Positions 1 through 7,084 are shown, counted from the first letter of the stretch. The stretch is DNA of 11,641 bases from Oscillibacter sp. (GCA_020025475.1 JAHHSA010000052.1:1-11641); one strand, 5' to 3'. A program made the numbers and translations. The notes: generated by a model not told the origin, from the letters alone.

Positions 1-40
1 TTTTCGTGAGAAGCATGGGAAAATACGGCAAAGCCAACAT

Positions 41-70
41 TTACTTTTCCGGAAGGGGATTCTTTATAAT
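41..70 (+). promoter_or_regulatory. Possible promoter upstream of the DUF1097 gene
   Basis: A perfect TATAAT lies at 65-70. The best -35 match is a weak TTACTT at 41-46, giving an 18-base spacer. The candidate would leave a leader of about 165 bases before the chosen start at 241. A TTGACA at 139-144 is nearer the gene but has no acceptable -10 at 16-18 bases. This is a motif match only. Confidence 0.35.
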
Positions 71-240
71 AAATGTAACAAAGTACTGGAGCAGCATTTT
101 CTGGTACCACTCTACCAGGTCCGGAATCGTTTTATAACATTGACACTGAAAGTGGAAAGGGGGGTGAAAGGTCCGGGGAATCAGAAGCGATGATCAAAAC
201 AACAGGGATCAAGTATAAAAATGCAGAGGAGTTGTGTTCT

Positions 241-714
241 ATGAGTTTCATTGTTGCGCTGGGTGGAGCAACCGCACTTCTGTGTGGCGGCTGGTGTGTT
301 CTGGCAAATGCCATTGGTCTGGGAGCTCTGAGTTGGGCTGGCTTTTCCGGCTGTACGGCGTATTTTGCCTGTCCGGATAAGGGGATGAAGGGTGTCATTG
401 CCTGTTTGGGGAGCGTTATGAGCGGAGTAGCCTATGCGCTGATTTCAATTTACCTGGGCAATCATGTTCTGACATTCCCATATGCCGCCATCATTTTGTC
501 CATCATCACAACGTATTTCATGTGTATACAGAGCAAGATCAAGGCTCTTTCGTACATCCCCGGCGCTTTTTTTGGATCTTTTTCCACCTTTGCAGCGGGC
601 GGCAGCCTACTGATCATTCCGGCACTTCTGCTGGGGATTTTACTGGGCCTTTCCTGCGATAAAAGCGGACAGTGGGTGTTCGATAAGTTTGGCCGAAAAG
701 AGCCGAACGGCTGA
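241..714 (+). CDS. DUF1097 family membrane protein (YcdZ-like)
   Basis: A 157-residue, very hydrophobic protein with about six membrane segments (roughly residues 4-25, 29-45, 52-72, 79-97, 103-120 and 122-139) and a short charged tail. The block LSWAGFSGCTAYFACP (30-45), then MCIQ (94-97) and PGAFFGSFSTFA (107-118), match my recollection of E. coli YcdZ and other DUF1097 inner-membrane proteins of about 160 residues. The family's function is unknown to me; a small-solute or anion carrier is possible but not shown. I chose ATG 241 because GAGGAG lies nine bases upstream and the protein then begins at the first membrane segment. An in-frame ATG at 190 would add 17 polar residues and has a poorer ribosome binding site. 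The gene converges on the merR gene and is not clearly in an operon with anything here. Confidence 0.85.
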   Translation: MSFIVALGGATALLCGGWCVLANAIGLGALSWAGFSGCTAYFACPDKGMKGVIACLGSVMSGVAYALISIYLGNHVLTFPYAAIILSIITTYFMCIQSKIKALSYIPGAFFGSFSTFAAGGSLLIIPALLLGILLGLSCDKSGQWVFDKFGRKEPNG

Positions 715-745
715 TAGAGAAGCCTGACTCCATCAAAAGTGAATC

Positions 746-780
746 AAAAAAGGATGCGTCGCTTGCCGCATCCTTTTTTT
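746..780. terminator. Bidirectional intrinsic terminator
   Basis: Perfect 7-bp stem GGATGCG (752-758) with CGCATCC (767-773) and an 8-base loop. It is flanked by six A (746-751) and seven T (774-780), so it can work as a rho-independent terminator on both strands. It sits between the convergent DUF1097 and MerR genes, where one is expected. Confidence 0.88.
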
Positions 781-801
781 GATCTGGGAGAGTGCGGGCC
801 G

Positions 802-1671
802 TTACGGCTCGATTTTTTTAACGGGCATCAAAACCCGGGTCACATGGCAGTTGTCATTGGTAATATCAAAGGGAGACAGAATGAATTCCTCGGTACAGTT
901 TCCACAGATCTCGTAGTTGTTGGCGGTGGTCCAGTTCAGCATATTGATATATGTATTGAGAATGGTGTTATAGGGCCCCACATGAGTGGCGGTCAGCGCC
1001 AGGGGACAGCTGAATTTCCGGAATTCAGATTCGTCACCGAATTCCTGCACCTGCACGGCGAATTCCACGGTGTTATCCTTTAACAGAAACTTATCCAGGG
1101 GATTGTCGCCTCCATATGTAACGAAAACAGATCCGCTGATGGTCAGATTCCGCCGATTGGCTGTATCCAGGATGTCGCACCAGCGATCCAGATTGACATC
1201 GGAGTTTTTGTAGTTCTTCATCAACTGGCGGTTGTAGAAGAGATTGACTTCCGGAATGGACTCCAGAGTAACCTGACCGTGCTGGAGGGATTGCTCCTGA
1301 ATACTGTCCAGGATGCTGACGCCGTTTTTCAGGCGGTTTAGAAAGCAGGAGCCTTCAACAGAAAGCGCCTGTAATTGCTCCATCTGCTGCTGGATATGCT
1401 CCATCTTTTTTTCAATGGCTTCCTCAATCAGCCGAGGGTTGCCGGAGGCGATTGCGTCTCCGATCTCTTTCAGAGAAAAGCCGAAACGCTGAAGGTTTTT
1501 GATATTAAAGATGGTCAATAACTGCTCTTTTGTGTAATACCGGTAGTTTGTCTCAGAGTTTCTTTGCTGGGGGACAACTAGGTGAATGGAGTCATAATAC
1601 CGAAGTGTTTTGGTGGAAAGTCCGCATAATGCGGAGACTTCACCAATGGTATAATAGGGCTTTTCGATCAT
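802..1671 (-). CDS. MerR-family transcriptional regulator with GyrI-like effector domain
   Basis: A 289-residue one-component regulator. Residues about 6-75 form the MerR winged helix: YTIGEVSALCGLSTKTLRYY at 7-26, then NYRYYTKEQ and the GFSLKEI turn. Residues about 83-108 are a Glu/Gln-rich coiled coil for dimerisation. From about 135 to the end is a GyrI-like/BmrR-type ligand domain, with HVGPYNTI (230-237), TEEFILSP (260-267, including the acidic residues typical of the pocket) and a closing VTRVLMPVKK strand. Length and architecture match BmrR-like regulators, which activate promoters with an over-long spacer when ligand is bound. The start at 1671 has GAGG ten bases upstream. It is divergent from the hydantoinase gene, so control of that operon is likely; the ligand is unknown. 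No metal-binding cysteine cluster typical of MerR or CueR is present. Confidence 0.93.
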   Translation of the reverse strand: MIEKPYYTIGEVSALCGLSTKTLRYYDSIHLVVPQQRNSETNYRYYTKEQLLTIFNIKNLQRFGFSLKEIGDAIASGNPRLIEEAIEKKMEHIQQQMEQLQALSVEGSCFLNRLKNGVSILDSIQEQSLQHGQVTLESIPEVNLFYNRQLMKNYKNSDVNLDRWCDILDTANRRNLTISGSVFVTYGGDNPLDKFLLKDNTVEFAVQVQEFGDESEFRKFSCPLALTATHVGPYNTILNTYINMLNWTTANNYEICGNCTEEFILSPFDITNDNCHVTRVLMPVKKIEP

Positions 1672-1700
1672 GCTGAACCATCCTCATAGAAAATGTAGAA

Positions 1701-1738
1701 TAATAAACTTATTATATAAGACATCGGTAAAATGTCAA
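1701..1738 (-). promoter_or_regulatory. Promoter of the merR gene with an AT-rich inverted repeat
   Basis: Reading leftward, TTGACA (complement of 1733-1738) and TATAAT (complement of 1711-1716) are perfect sigma-70-type boxes separated by 16 bases. An inverted repeat TAATAA-AC-TTATTA (1701-1714) overlaps the -10 box and could be an autoregulatory operator. The boxes lie about 40-65 bases upstream of the regulator's start codon. Boxes and repeat are seen directly; autoregulation is inference. Confidence 0.75.
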
Positions 1739-1822
1739 GAATCGCAGGGTTTGGATTGATACTTTTGGGATACTTTCACAGAAAAAACGGAAAAACGATG
1801 AAAAAAAGATGGAAGGTACCAC

Positions 1823-1853
1823 TTGACTTTCCACCAGCTAGAACTTTTATGCT
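1823..1853 (+). promoter_or_regulatory. MerR-type promoter for the hydantoinase operon (19-base spacer)
   Basis: TTGACT (1823-1828) and TATGCT (1848-1853) are separated by exactly 19 bases, the over-long spacing typical of promoters activated by MerR-family proteins. The spacer holds an imperfect inverted repeat, TTCCA at 1829-1833 (allowing one base of register) against TAGAA at 1839-1843. A GGTACC palindrome lies just upstream (1815-1820). It faces the hydantoinase gene and lies between it and the divergent MerR gene, so activation by that regulator is the simplest reading. Binding itself is inferred. Confidence 0.6.
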
Positions 1854-2045
1854 AAAACGTAGATAGATGGTTGATTTGCACAAAAGAATTTCCGTCAACA
1901 TAGGCGATTGTAGTAGAATGGACGATTCTGCGCTGGAAGTCAATCTGACCGATGCGCTTGTGCAAAAAAACAAAATGTGCAAGATGTACGCAAAGAAGAG
2001 ATACAATATGAAATTCAAAGACAAACGAGAAAGGTGAGTGTACAA
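1854..2045 (+). promoter_or_regulatory. Long leader of the hydantoinase operon with potential RNA structure
   Basis: About 190 bases lie between the presumed promoter and the start codon. TTTGCACAA (1875-1883) pairs perfectly with TTGTGCAAA (1958-1966), closing a domain of about 90 bases. A nested GTTGA/TCAAC pair would compete with its 5' arm. No T-run follows, so this is not a plain terminator, and I do not recognise a known riboswitch class. A 20-codon open frame (1975-2037) stops inside the hydantoinase ribosome binding site but has no ribosome binding site of its own. Confidence 0.3.
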
Positions 2046-3398
2046 ATGGATCTTTTGATTAAAAACGGTACGATCGTAACCGCATCGGAAATGTTCAAGG
2101 CTGATATTGCAGTTCAGGATGGCAAGATTGTTGAGATCGGCAGCAATCTGAACATCCCCGCAGCCAAGGTTGTCGATGCTGAGGGCAAGCTGGTTCTGCC
2201 TGGTGCTATCGACGCCCATACTCATTTGGAGATGCCCTTTGGCGGCACCACCTCTGCAGACGGTTATGGCTCCGGCACCCGGGCAGCTGCCTGCGGCGGC
2301 ACGACGACCGTGTTTGACTTTGCCATGCAGGATTTCGACGAGAACATGGTCGATACGGTCAAGCGCAGAGACGCCCTGTGCGCTCCTGTTGCCGCAGTTG
2401 ACTATGCCTTCCATGTTGGCGTGAAGGATGTCCACGGCGATCTTCTGGCCTCCATGAAGGAAGCTGTTGACTTCGGCGTTCCCTCCTTTAAGGTCTTCAT
2501 GGTGTATGACTTCGGCGTTTCCGATGGTGTGTTCTATAAGGTCTTGGAACAGTCCAAGGAGATCGGCGCTCTGATCGCAGTCCACGCTGAGAACAACGAA
2601 ATGGTAAACATGCTGGTGGAGAAGTACATCTCCGAAGGCAAGACCGATGCTTGGCATCACTACCTGTCCCGTCCTGAGTTCGTCGAGGAAGAGGCTGACA
2701 AGCGCGCAATTGCTTGGGCAGAATCCCTGGACGCACCTCTTTACATTGCCCATCTGGCCAATAAGGGCGGCGTTGAGGCGGTGTCCAAGGCCAAGGAGCA
2801 GGGCTACCATATTTACGCAGAGACTTGCCCCCAGTATCTGGAGTTTACATGTGACGTCTACAAGCGCGAAGATGGTCGTAACTTCGTCTGTTCTCCTCCT
2901 ATGAAGGGCAAGGACAGCCAGGATGCCCTGTGGGCAGCCATCAAGCGCGGCGACATCGATACCATCGCCACCGACCACTGCCCGTTCCTGCAGAGCGAGA
3001 AGGATTGGGGTATCAATGACTTCCGCAAGATCCCCAACGGCTGTGCCGGCATCGAGAATATGTATCCTTATATGCTGGCCAAGGCAAACGCCGGCGTTCT
3101 CCCCTTCACCAAGGTTGTCGAGCTCTGCTCCGCCAACCCCGCGCGGCTCTTCGGCTGCAAGCAGAAGGGTTCCCTGTCTGTGGGCAAGGATGCTGATATC
3201 GTGATCTACGATCCCGAGAAAGACTTTACTGTTACCTGCGGGAACATGCACTCTGATTACGACCACACGGTCTGGGAGGGCTACTCCATGCACGGTTATC
3301 CTGTTCAGACTTATTCCCGCGGTCGTCTGGTCTATGACAACGGCGAATTCGTCGGCGAGCCCGGCTGGGGCAAGTTCGTGAAGAGAAGCCTGCGTTGA
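2046..3398 (+). CDS. hydA: D-hydantoinase / dihydropyrimidinase
   Basis: A 450-residue cytosolic amidohydrolase of the cyclic amidase family. It opens dihydropyrimidine or 5-substituted hydantoin rings to N-carbamoyl amino acids, for example dihydrouracil to N-carbamoyl-beta-alanine. All binuclear-metal ligands expected for the family can be placed: H58 and H60 in GAIDAHTH, the carboxylated lysine K149 in PSFKVFM, H180 in IAVHAENN, H236 in YIAHLANK and D310 in IATDHCPF. ETCPQYL (259-265) and CSPPMKGKD (282-290) are also family signatures. ATG 2046 follows AAGGTGAG (2031-2038); the protein then starts with the usual beta-strand LLIKNGTIV. A GTG at 1977 would add 23 charged residues and is rejected. 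The carbamoylase gene follows after 53 bases, so the products are probably used in sequence. Allantoinase is less likely given the SFKVFM and TCPQYL motifs. The true substrate cannot be read from sequence. Confidence 0.93.
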   Translation: MDLLIKNGTIVTASEMFKADIAVQDGKIVEIGSNLNIPAAKVVDAEGKLVLPGAIDAHTHLEMPFGGTTSADGYGSGTRAAACGGTTTVFDFAMQDFDENMVDTVKRRDALCAPVAAVDYAFHVGVKDVHGDLLASMKEAVDFGVPSFKVFMVYDFGVSDGVFYKVLEQSKEIGALIAVHAENNEMVNMLVEKYISEGKTDAWHHYLSRPEFVEEEADKRAIAWAESLDAPLYIAHLANKGGVEAVSKAKEQGYHIYAETCPQYLEFTCDVYKREDGRNFVCSPPMKGKDSQDALWAAIKRGDIDTIATDHCPFLQSEKDWGINDFRKIPNGCAGIENMYPYMLAKANAGVLPFTKVVELCSANPARLFGCKQKGSLSVGKDADIVIYDPEKDFTVTCGNMHSDYDHTVWEGYSMHGYPVQTYSRGRLVYDNGEFVGEPGWGKFVKRSLR

Positions 3399-3451
3399 TC
3401 GCACAGGTTCCTACCAAAACAATTAAATTTTCAGAAAAGAGGATTTTGATT

Positions 3452-4726
3452 ATGTACAGAGCTAGCCTTGACAGAATGAGCGAAAAGATCCATACATTTT
3501 CCAAGTTTGGTGACGCTGGTCACGGCGGTATTACTCGTTATTCCCTGTCTGACGCAGCCAAGCAGGCCCGCGCATACTTCGTGGAGAGAATGACCAAGAT
3601 CGGCGCAGAGATCACCACCGATGATATGGCTAACATGTACGCGACCCTGCCCGGCAGCGATCCCACTGCACAGCGCATCGTCATGGGCTCTCACTGTGAC
3701 TCCGTGAAGAACGGCGGCAACTATGACGGCATCCTGGGTGTCATGGGCGCTATGGAAGTTTTGGAGACCGTGGTTGCTGAGAAGATCCCCCATAAGCATC
3801 CGCTGACCGCTATGATTTGGACCAATGAGGAGGGGTCCCTGTACGAGCCTTCCATGATGTCCTCCGGCGTGATTTGCAACGATTATCTGCCTGCCAACAT
3901 TGCTCCCAAGTTCAGGAAGGAAGTTGTTCTCAAGTCTAAGCCTATCGAGTCTATCGAGAACGGCTACGAGACCTTTGGCGACGCTCTGGAGGCATCCGGC
4001 TACAAAGGCGACGAGGCCAACCGTCTGAACCCTAAGGACTACAAGGCGATGTTTGAGCTGCACATTGAGCAGGGCCCCATCCTGGAGAAGGCAGGCAACG
4101 ATATCGGTGTGGTGAACTGTGTCCTGGGTATGTTCTGTGCAAGAGTCCGCTTCTATGGTGTTGCCGCTCATGCTGGCACTTTCCCCATGGAGGACCGCAG
4201 CGACGCTCTGTACGCCGCTTCTCAGGCTCTGTGCTACATGCACGATGAGATCGACAAGTTGGGTCATCCCGAGCTGGTCTATACCACCGGTGAGATCGTG
4301 TGCCATCCCTGTGTCCATACTGTGATCCCAGACTATGTGGACTTCTCTGTGGACGTCCGTCACACCGATCCTGAGCTGCTGCAGAAGGTCCACGACATTG
4401 TTCATGGTCTGGCCGACCGCGAGTGGGCGAAGTGCCGCTGCGAGGTCGAGGACGCCTGGAGCCGCGATACCGTCTATTACGACGAGAAGTTGGTTGGCTA
4501 TGTGAAAGCTGCTGCCGAGGAGCTGGGCTCCAAACATCAGTACATCCACAGTGGTGCCGGCCACGATGCACAGTTCGCAGCGTATATGCTGCCTACCACC
4601 ATGGTGTTTGTTTCTTCCGAGAAGGGCCTGTCTCACTGCGAGCCTGAGCATACCAGCGACGAGGTTTGCACCGAGGGTGCCAGTGTTCTGCTGAATGCCG
4701 TGCTGAAGTGTGACGCAGAGGATTGA
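3452..4726 (+). CDS. hyuC: M20-family N-carbamoyl-amino-acid hydrolase / beta-ureidopropionase
   Basis: A 424-residue metallohydrolase of the M20 hydantoinase/carbamoylase group, which also includes allantoate amidohydrolase. It cleaves an N-carbamoyl amino acid to the free amino acid, CO2 and ammonia. Metal and catalytic residues are in place: H81 and D83 in GSHCDS, D92 in NYDGILG, E126/E127 in TNEEGS, H204 in ELHIEQGP and H395 in GLSHCEPEH. GVAAHAGTFPMEDRSDA (236-252) belongs to the small dimerisation domain, and HSGAGHDAQF (366-375) returns to the catalytic domain. ATG 3452 has AGAGG nine bases upstream; a start at 3395 would overlap the hydantoinase stop and adds a non-family N-terminus. 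Paired with the upstream enzyme it suits N-carbamoyl-beta-alanine or N-carbamoyl-L-amino acids. Enzymes of this fold are usually L-selective or act on beta-ureido acids. A terminator follows. Confidence 0.92.
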   Translation: MYRASLDRMSEKIHTFSKFGDAGHGGITRYSLSDAAKQARAYFVERMTKIGAEITTDDMANMYATLPGSDPTAQRIVMGSHCDSVKNGGNYDGILGVMGAMEVLETVVAEKIPHKHPLTAMIWTNEEGSLYEPSMMSSGVICNDYLPANIAPKFRKEVVLKSKPIESIENGYETFGDALEASGYKGDEANRLNPKDYKAMFELHIEQGPILEKAGNDIGVVNCVLGMFCARVRFYGVAAHAGTFPMEDRSDALYAASQALCYMHDEIDKLGHPELVYTTGEIVCHPCVHTVIPDYVDFSVDVRHTDPELLQKVHDIVHGLADREWAKCRCEVEDAWSRDTVYYDEKLVGYVKAAAEELGSKHQYIHSGAGHDAQFAAYMLPTTMVFVSSEKGLSHCEPEHTSDEVCTEGASVLLNAVLKCDAED

Positions 4727-4792
4727 AGGTTCTTACAAACTCCATCAGTCAAGTGCGGCACAGAGTCGTTTTCTGATTGAACCATGATGAAT

Positions 4793-4848
4793 CGGAGTCA
4801 AAATCTAAAGCGCTCTGGAGTGGCTGGGTTTTGACTCCGACTCTTTTT
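4793..4848 (+). terminator. Intrinsic terminator after the hydantoinase-carbamoylase operon
   Basis: A perfect 11-bp inverted repeat, CGGAGTCAAAA (4793-4803) with TTTTGACTCCG (4829-4839), encloses a 25-base loop and is followed by a short T-rich run (4842-4848). It lies 66 bases after the carbamoylase stop. The long stem supports termination; the larger loop and short U-tract make it less than ideal. It would separate the ring-opening genes from the acyl-CoA genes. No convincing promoter is visible between here and 4955. Confidence 0.7.
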
Positions 4849-4942
4849 CTGCTGATTTTGGCTAAAATAGCTGGAAAAGAGGGAAATTTATGAGAGTGAG
4901 TGCTCAATAGAGCGTTCAGAGCAATACGGAAAAGAAAGCCAA

Positions 4943-5828
4943 GGAGGATGTATCATGGCAAGATTGGTATCTTATTTGAGCTATAACATGACAACGGCAG
5001 ACGCCGGAAATGCAGACGGACTGATTCCCTTCGGCCGTCAGTGGGATTTTATTGGCGACGTGGAGACGGAGCAGATCATTCTGAATGACGGCGATGAGTC
5101 TTTGTGCCTGGGCTATACGGATTGCAACATCCTGGAGGATGTGTATGTGGGCGATATGATGGAATACAAGGCAACACTGACCCACGCAGGCAATACCTCC
5201 CGCGACTGCAAAATCGAGGCCTACAAGCTGGCAAGCCCTGCCAGTCGAATGGGCAAGAAGGATGCCAAGCCGGGTGAGATGGTATGGTTCGACGAGCCGG
5301 TTCTGTGCACGGAAGGCAATGTGCGCCTGGTGGTGAAAAAGCACCTGCAGCGCGGCCGGCAGCCTGACGGCGTAGTCCAGGATCCTTGGCGGGAGCTGGA
5401 AGACTTCCCCGAGGATGATATTTCTTTTTAATCAAAGAGCAGAGTGAAAGGAGAAATCAACATGGAGACCATCACCATGCGATATAGAATGTCCGATAGA
5501 GACGTGTTTTACGGCGGCGGCGTGGTCAACGGCGCTCGCAGCATCACATTGATGAACGATGCGGCCAACCGTCTGATGGCCAAGGTGTACGGCAACACTG
5601 GCCACTGCACCAAGGTCAAAAAGGTCCGCCTGTATGCGCCCTGCTTTGCCGGCGACTACATGGAGTATATCGCCCGCATCAAGCACGCTGAGGGGGGCAA
5701 GATCCTCATCGAGGTCCGTTCCTTCAAGATCATCGAGGTTCCTGAGAATCCGCCCTATCCCAGCTCCATCGACGTGCTGCCCGATCCTCCTCTGAGCACC
5801 GTGGCACAGTTCGTCTACGAAACCTATT
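4943..5828 (+). repeat. Direct repeat, copy 1 (886 bases, identical to 7085-7970)
   Basis: By reading both copies line by line I find no difference over 886 bases, at an offset of 2142. The block starts in the ribosome binding site of the first hotdog gene (GGAGGATGTATC) and ends one base into the stop codon of the second: TGA here, TAA in copy 2. Identity extends through the 30-base intergenic spacer and all third codon positions. That means very recent duplication, gene conversion, or an assembly join between alternative arrangements. No insertion-sequence ends are seen at the borders. Confidence 0.95.
4955..5431 (+). CDS. Hotdog-fold beta-aminoacyl-CoA ammonia-lyase-like protein, larger subunit (copy 1)
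   Basis: 158 residues. The core, GDVETEQIILNDGDESL (34-50), LGYTDC (52-57), VYVGDMMEY (63-71), GNTSRDCKIEAYKLA (79-93) and EPVLC (114-118), resembles beta-alanyl-CoA ammonia lyase of Clostridium propionicum and 3-aminobutyryl-CoA ammonia lyase (Kal) as I remember them. Both are hotdog proteins of 125-145 residues that eliminate ammonia from beta-aminoacyl-CoA. Two departures stand out. The N-terminal DAHYxGNLVNGA motif is degraded to DAGNADGLIPFGR (16-28), and the position where I expect a conserved Glu is N58. It also has an acidic tail (144-158). The partner gene follows after 30 bases, so I infer a heteromeric lyase in which this subunit supplies one half of the site. A non-lyase acyl-CoA hydratase or thioesterase remains possible. 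The ribosome binding site is AAGGAGG. Confidence 0.75.
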   Translation: MARLVSYLSYNMTTADAGNADGLIPFGRQWDFIGDVETEQIILNDGDESLCLGYTDCNILEDVYVGDMMEYKATLTHAGNTSRDCKIEAYKLASPASRMGKKDAKPGEMVWFDEPVLCTEGNVRLVVKKHLQRGRQPDGVVQDPWRELEDFPEDDISF

Positions 5829-5830
5829 GA
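5462..5830 (+). CDS. Hotdog-fold beta-aminoacyl-CoA ammonia-lyase-like protein, smaller subunit (copy 1)
   Basis: 122 residues. MSDRDVFYGGGVVNGARSI (10-28) corresponds to the DAHYxGNLVNGAR motif of the Kal/beta-alanyl-CoA ammonia lyase family, and YAPCFAGDYMEYIARI (58-73) to the APVYxGDxxE strand. It therefore keeps the N-terminal motif that the upstream partner has lost. It lacks the GDVETE-NDGDE block in recognisable form (MNDAANRLM at 31-39 instead), and R56 stands where I expect the lyase Glu. The length fits a single hotdog domain. The start is ATG 5462, eight bases after AAAGGAG; an in-frame GTG at 5444 overlaps that ribosome binding site and is rejected. The gene lies 30 bases after its partner and 28 before the CoA-transferase, which indicates one transcript. 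Function is inferred from family and context. Confidence 0.72.
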   Translation: METITMRYRMSDRDVFYGGGVVNGARSITLMNDAANRLMAKVYGNTGHCTKVKKVRLYAPCFAGDYMEYIARIKHAEGGKILIEVRSFKIIEVPENPPYPSSIDVLPDPPLSTVAQFVYETY

Positions 5831-5858
5831 AAAGCGAGAGAAACGAGAGGAGAAATCA

Positions 5859-7052
5859 ATGGCAGCTTGTGAAAAGAAAAAAGCGCTGGCAGGGCTGAAG
5901 GTTGTGGATCTGACTTCCGCGCTCAGCGGTCCTTTCTGCACGATGTTTTTTGGCGACTATGGTGCTGACGTCATCAAGATCGAGCCTGTGGACGGCGAGC
6001 AGTGCCGTGCCTGGGGGCCGTTCTATCAGGATGGTGAGAGCGGATTTTTTGCCTATGCAAACCGCAATAAGAGAGGTGCAACCCTGAACCTGAAGTCCGA
6101 AAAGGGCTTGCAGATGTTCTATGATCTGGTGAAGGACGCAGATATCCTCTGTGAAAACTATAAGGGAGGCGTCACCGAGAAATTAAAGATCGACTATGAG
6201 ACGATCCGGAAGATCAATCCCCAGATCATCTATGTGTCTGGTTCCGGCTTTGGCCAGAACAGCCCTATGAGCCACCGACCCTGTTACGATATTGTGGCCC
6301 AGGCTATGGGCGGCATGCTGAACCTTACCGGCTTTCAGGACAGTGCCCCTGTAAAGGTCGGCCCTTCCGTAGCGGACCATGCCTCTGGTATTTACCAGGC
6401 TGTTGGTGCGCTGATTGCTCTGTATCACCGGGAAAAGACCGGCGAGGGGCAGCTGGTGGACGTATCCATGGTGGACACCATCTTCAGTATGCTGGAAACC
6501 GCTATTCCCAACTATGTGATGGACGGCGTGATCTCCCAGCGCAACGGCAACGTGGACCCATCTATCGCACCCTTCGACGTCTATGAGTGCAAAGATGGCT
6601 ACATTGCAATGGGCGTGGGCAATGACCGCCTGTGGGACAAGTTCTGCAAGGTCATGGGGCGTGATGATTTGCTGGAGGACCCCCGCTTTATGACCAATGA
6701 ACTGCGGGTGAAGAACTACATCCCTGCACTCCAGAATCTGATCCGGGATTGGACCCGCCAGTTTACCAAGGCCGAGCTGGAGGAGATGATGGATGAGGCC
6801 AAGATCCCCTGCGGCCCTGTCCTGAATATGAAGGAGGCCATTGAGCATCCCCATATCAAGGCGCGGAATATGATGGTGCATTGTCAGCATCCTACTTCTG
6901 GGGACCAGTATTTCCAGGGCGTTGTAGCAAAGTTGTCCGAGACCCCTGGCACCGTCGATTTTGCGGCGCCGACCCTGGGTCAGCACAACTGCGAGGTTTG
7001 GGGTATTACCGAAGAGGAAGCAGCAAAGCTCCACGAAGAGGGCATTATTTAA
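5859..7052 (+). CDS. Family III CoA-transferase (CaiB/BaiF type)
   Basis: 397 residues, the usual length for the formyl-CoA transferase/CaiB fold. It moves CoA between carboxylic acids via an aspartyl-CoA mixed anhydride. Visible blocks are LAGLKVVDLTSALSGPFCTM (10-29), LGDYGAD-like FGDYGADVIKIEP (31-43), NRNKRGATLNLKS (69-81), YVSGSGFGQ (125-133), YDIVAQAMGGMLNLTG (143-158) and the catalytic Asp D173 in VGPSVADHASG (167-177). CGPVLNM (near 325) is also typical. ATG 5859 has AGGAG eight bases upstream. Between the two copies of the lyase-like pair, its likely role is to activate a beta-amino acid such as beta-alanine with CoA from the end product, for example propionyl-CoA, conserving the thioester. 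The known propionate CoA-transferase of C. propionicum belongs to family I, so this would be a different enzyme class for the step. The substrate is not readable from sequence. Confidence 0.92.
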   Translation: MAACEKKKALAGLKVVDLTSALSGPFCTMFFGDYGADVIKIEPVDGEQCRAWGPFYQDGESGFFAYANRNKRGATLNLKSEKGLQMFYDLVKDADILCENYKGGVTEKLKIDYETIRKINPQIIYVSGSGFGQNSPMSHRPCYDIVAQAMGGMLNLTGFQDSAPVKVGPSVADHASGIYQAVGALIALYHREKTGEGQLVDVSMVDTIFSMLETAIPNYVMDGVISQRNGNVDPSIAPFDVYECKDGYIAMGVGNDRLWDKFCKVMGRDDLLEDPRFMTNELRVKNYIPALQNLIRDWTRQFTKAELEEMMDEAKIPCGPVLNMKEAIEHPHIKARNMMVHCQHPTSGDQYFQGVVAKLSETPGTVDFAAPTLGQHNCEVWGITEEEAAKLHEEGII

Positions 7053-7055
7053 TGG

Positions 7056-7070
7056 CAGGTCTTTGACCTG
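7056..7070 (+). other. Small hairpin between the CoA-transferase and repeat copy 2
   Basis: CAGGTC (7056-7061) pairs with GACCTG (7065-7070) across a TTT loop, in the 32-base spacer before repeat copy 2. There is no U-tract, so termination is unlikely. It may be a transcript-stability or processing element, or a remnant of the event that created the repeat. Confidence 0.4.
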
Positions 7071-7084
7071 ACCGGGATTCATAG

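Noticed and set aside
2..193. Open frame from the left edge ending in TGA at 191-193, possibly the tail of an upstream gene
   Set aside because: The translation resembles no family I recognise, and another frame is also open here for about 44 codons. With no start or context in view it cannot be supported.
1975..2037. 20-codon basic peptide frame in the hydantoinase leader as a gene
   Set aside because: There is no ribosome binding site before its ATG, only an A-rich run. It is kept only as a remark on the leader.
1977..2045. GTG start 23 codons upstream for the hydantoinase
   Set aside because: It has no ribosome binding site and gives a charged, non-family extension. ATG 2046 follows AAGGTGAG and begins with the normal first strand.
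1776..3404. A 542-codon open frame on the minus strand opposite the hydantoinase
   Set aside because: It lies antisense to a gene with all expected active-site residues, matches no family I know, and arises from the codon bias of the real gene. The same holds for the minus-strand frames opposite the carbamoylase (3431-4651) and the CoA-transferase (6183-7082).
2046..4726. Allantoin/purine degradation (allantoinase plus allantoate amidohydrolase)
   Set aside because: The ring-opening enzyme carries hydantoinase/dihydropyrimidinase motifs (SFKVFM, TCPQYL). The neighbours are acyl-CoA enzymes, not ureidoglycolate, carbamate-kinase or xanthine-dehydrogenase-type genes. It is not fully excluded for the M20 enzyme alone.
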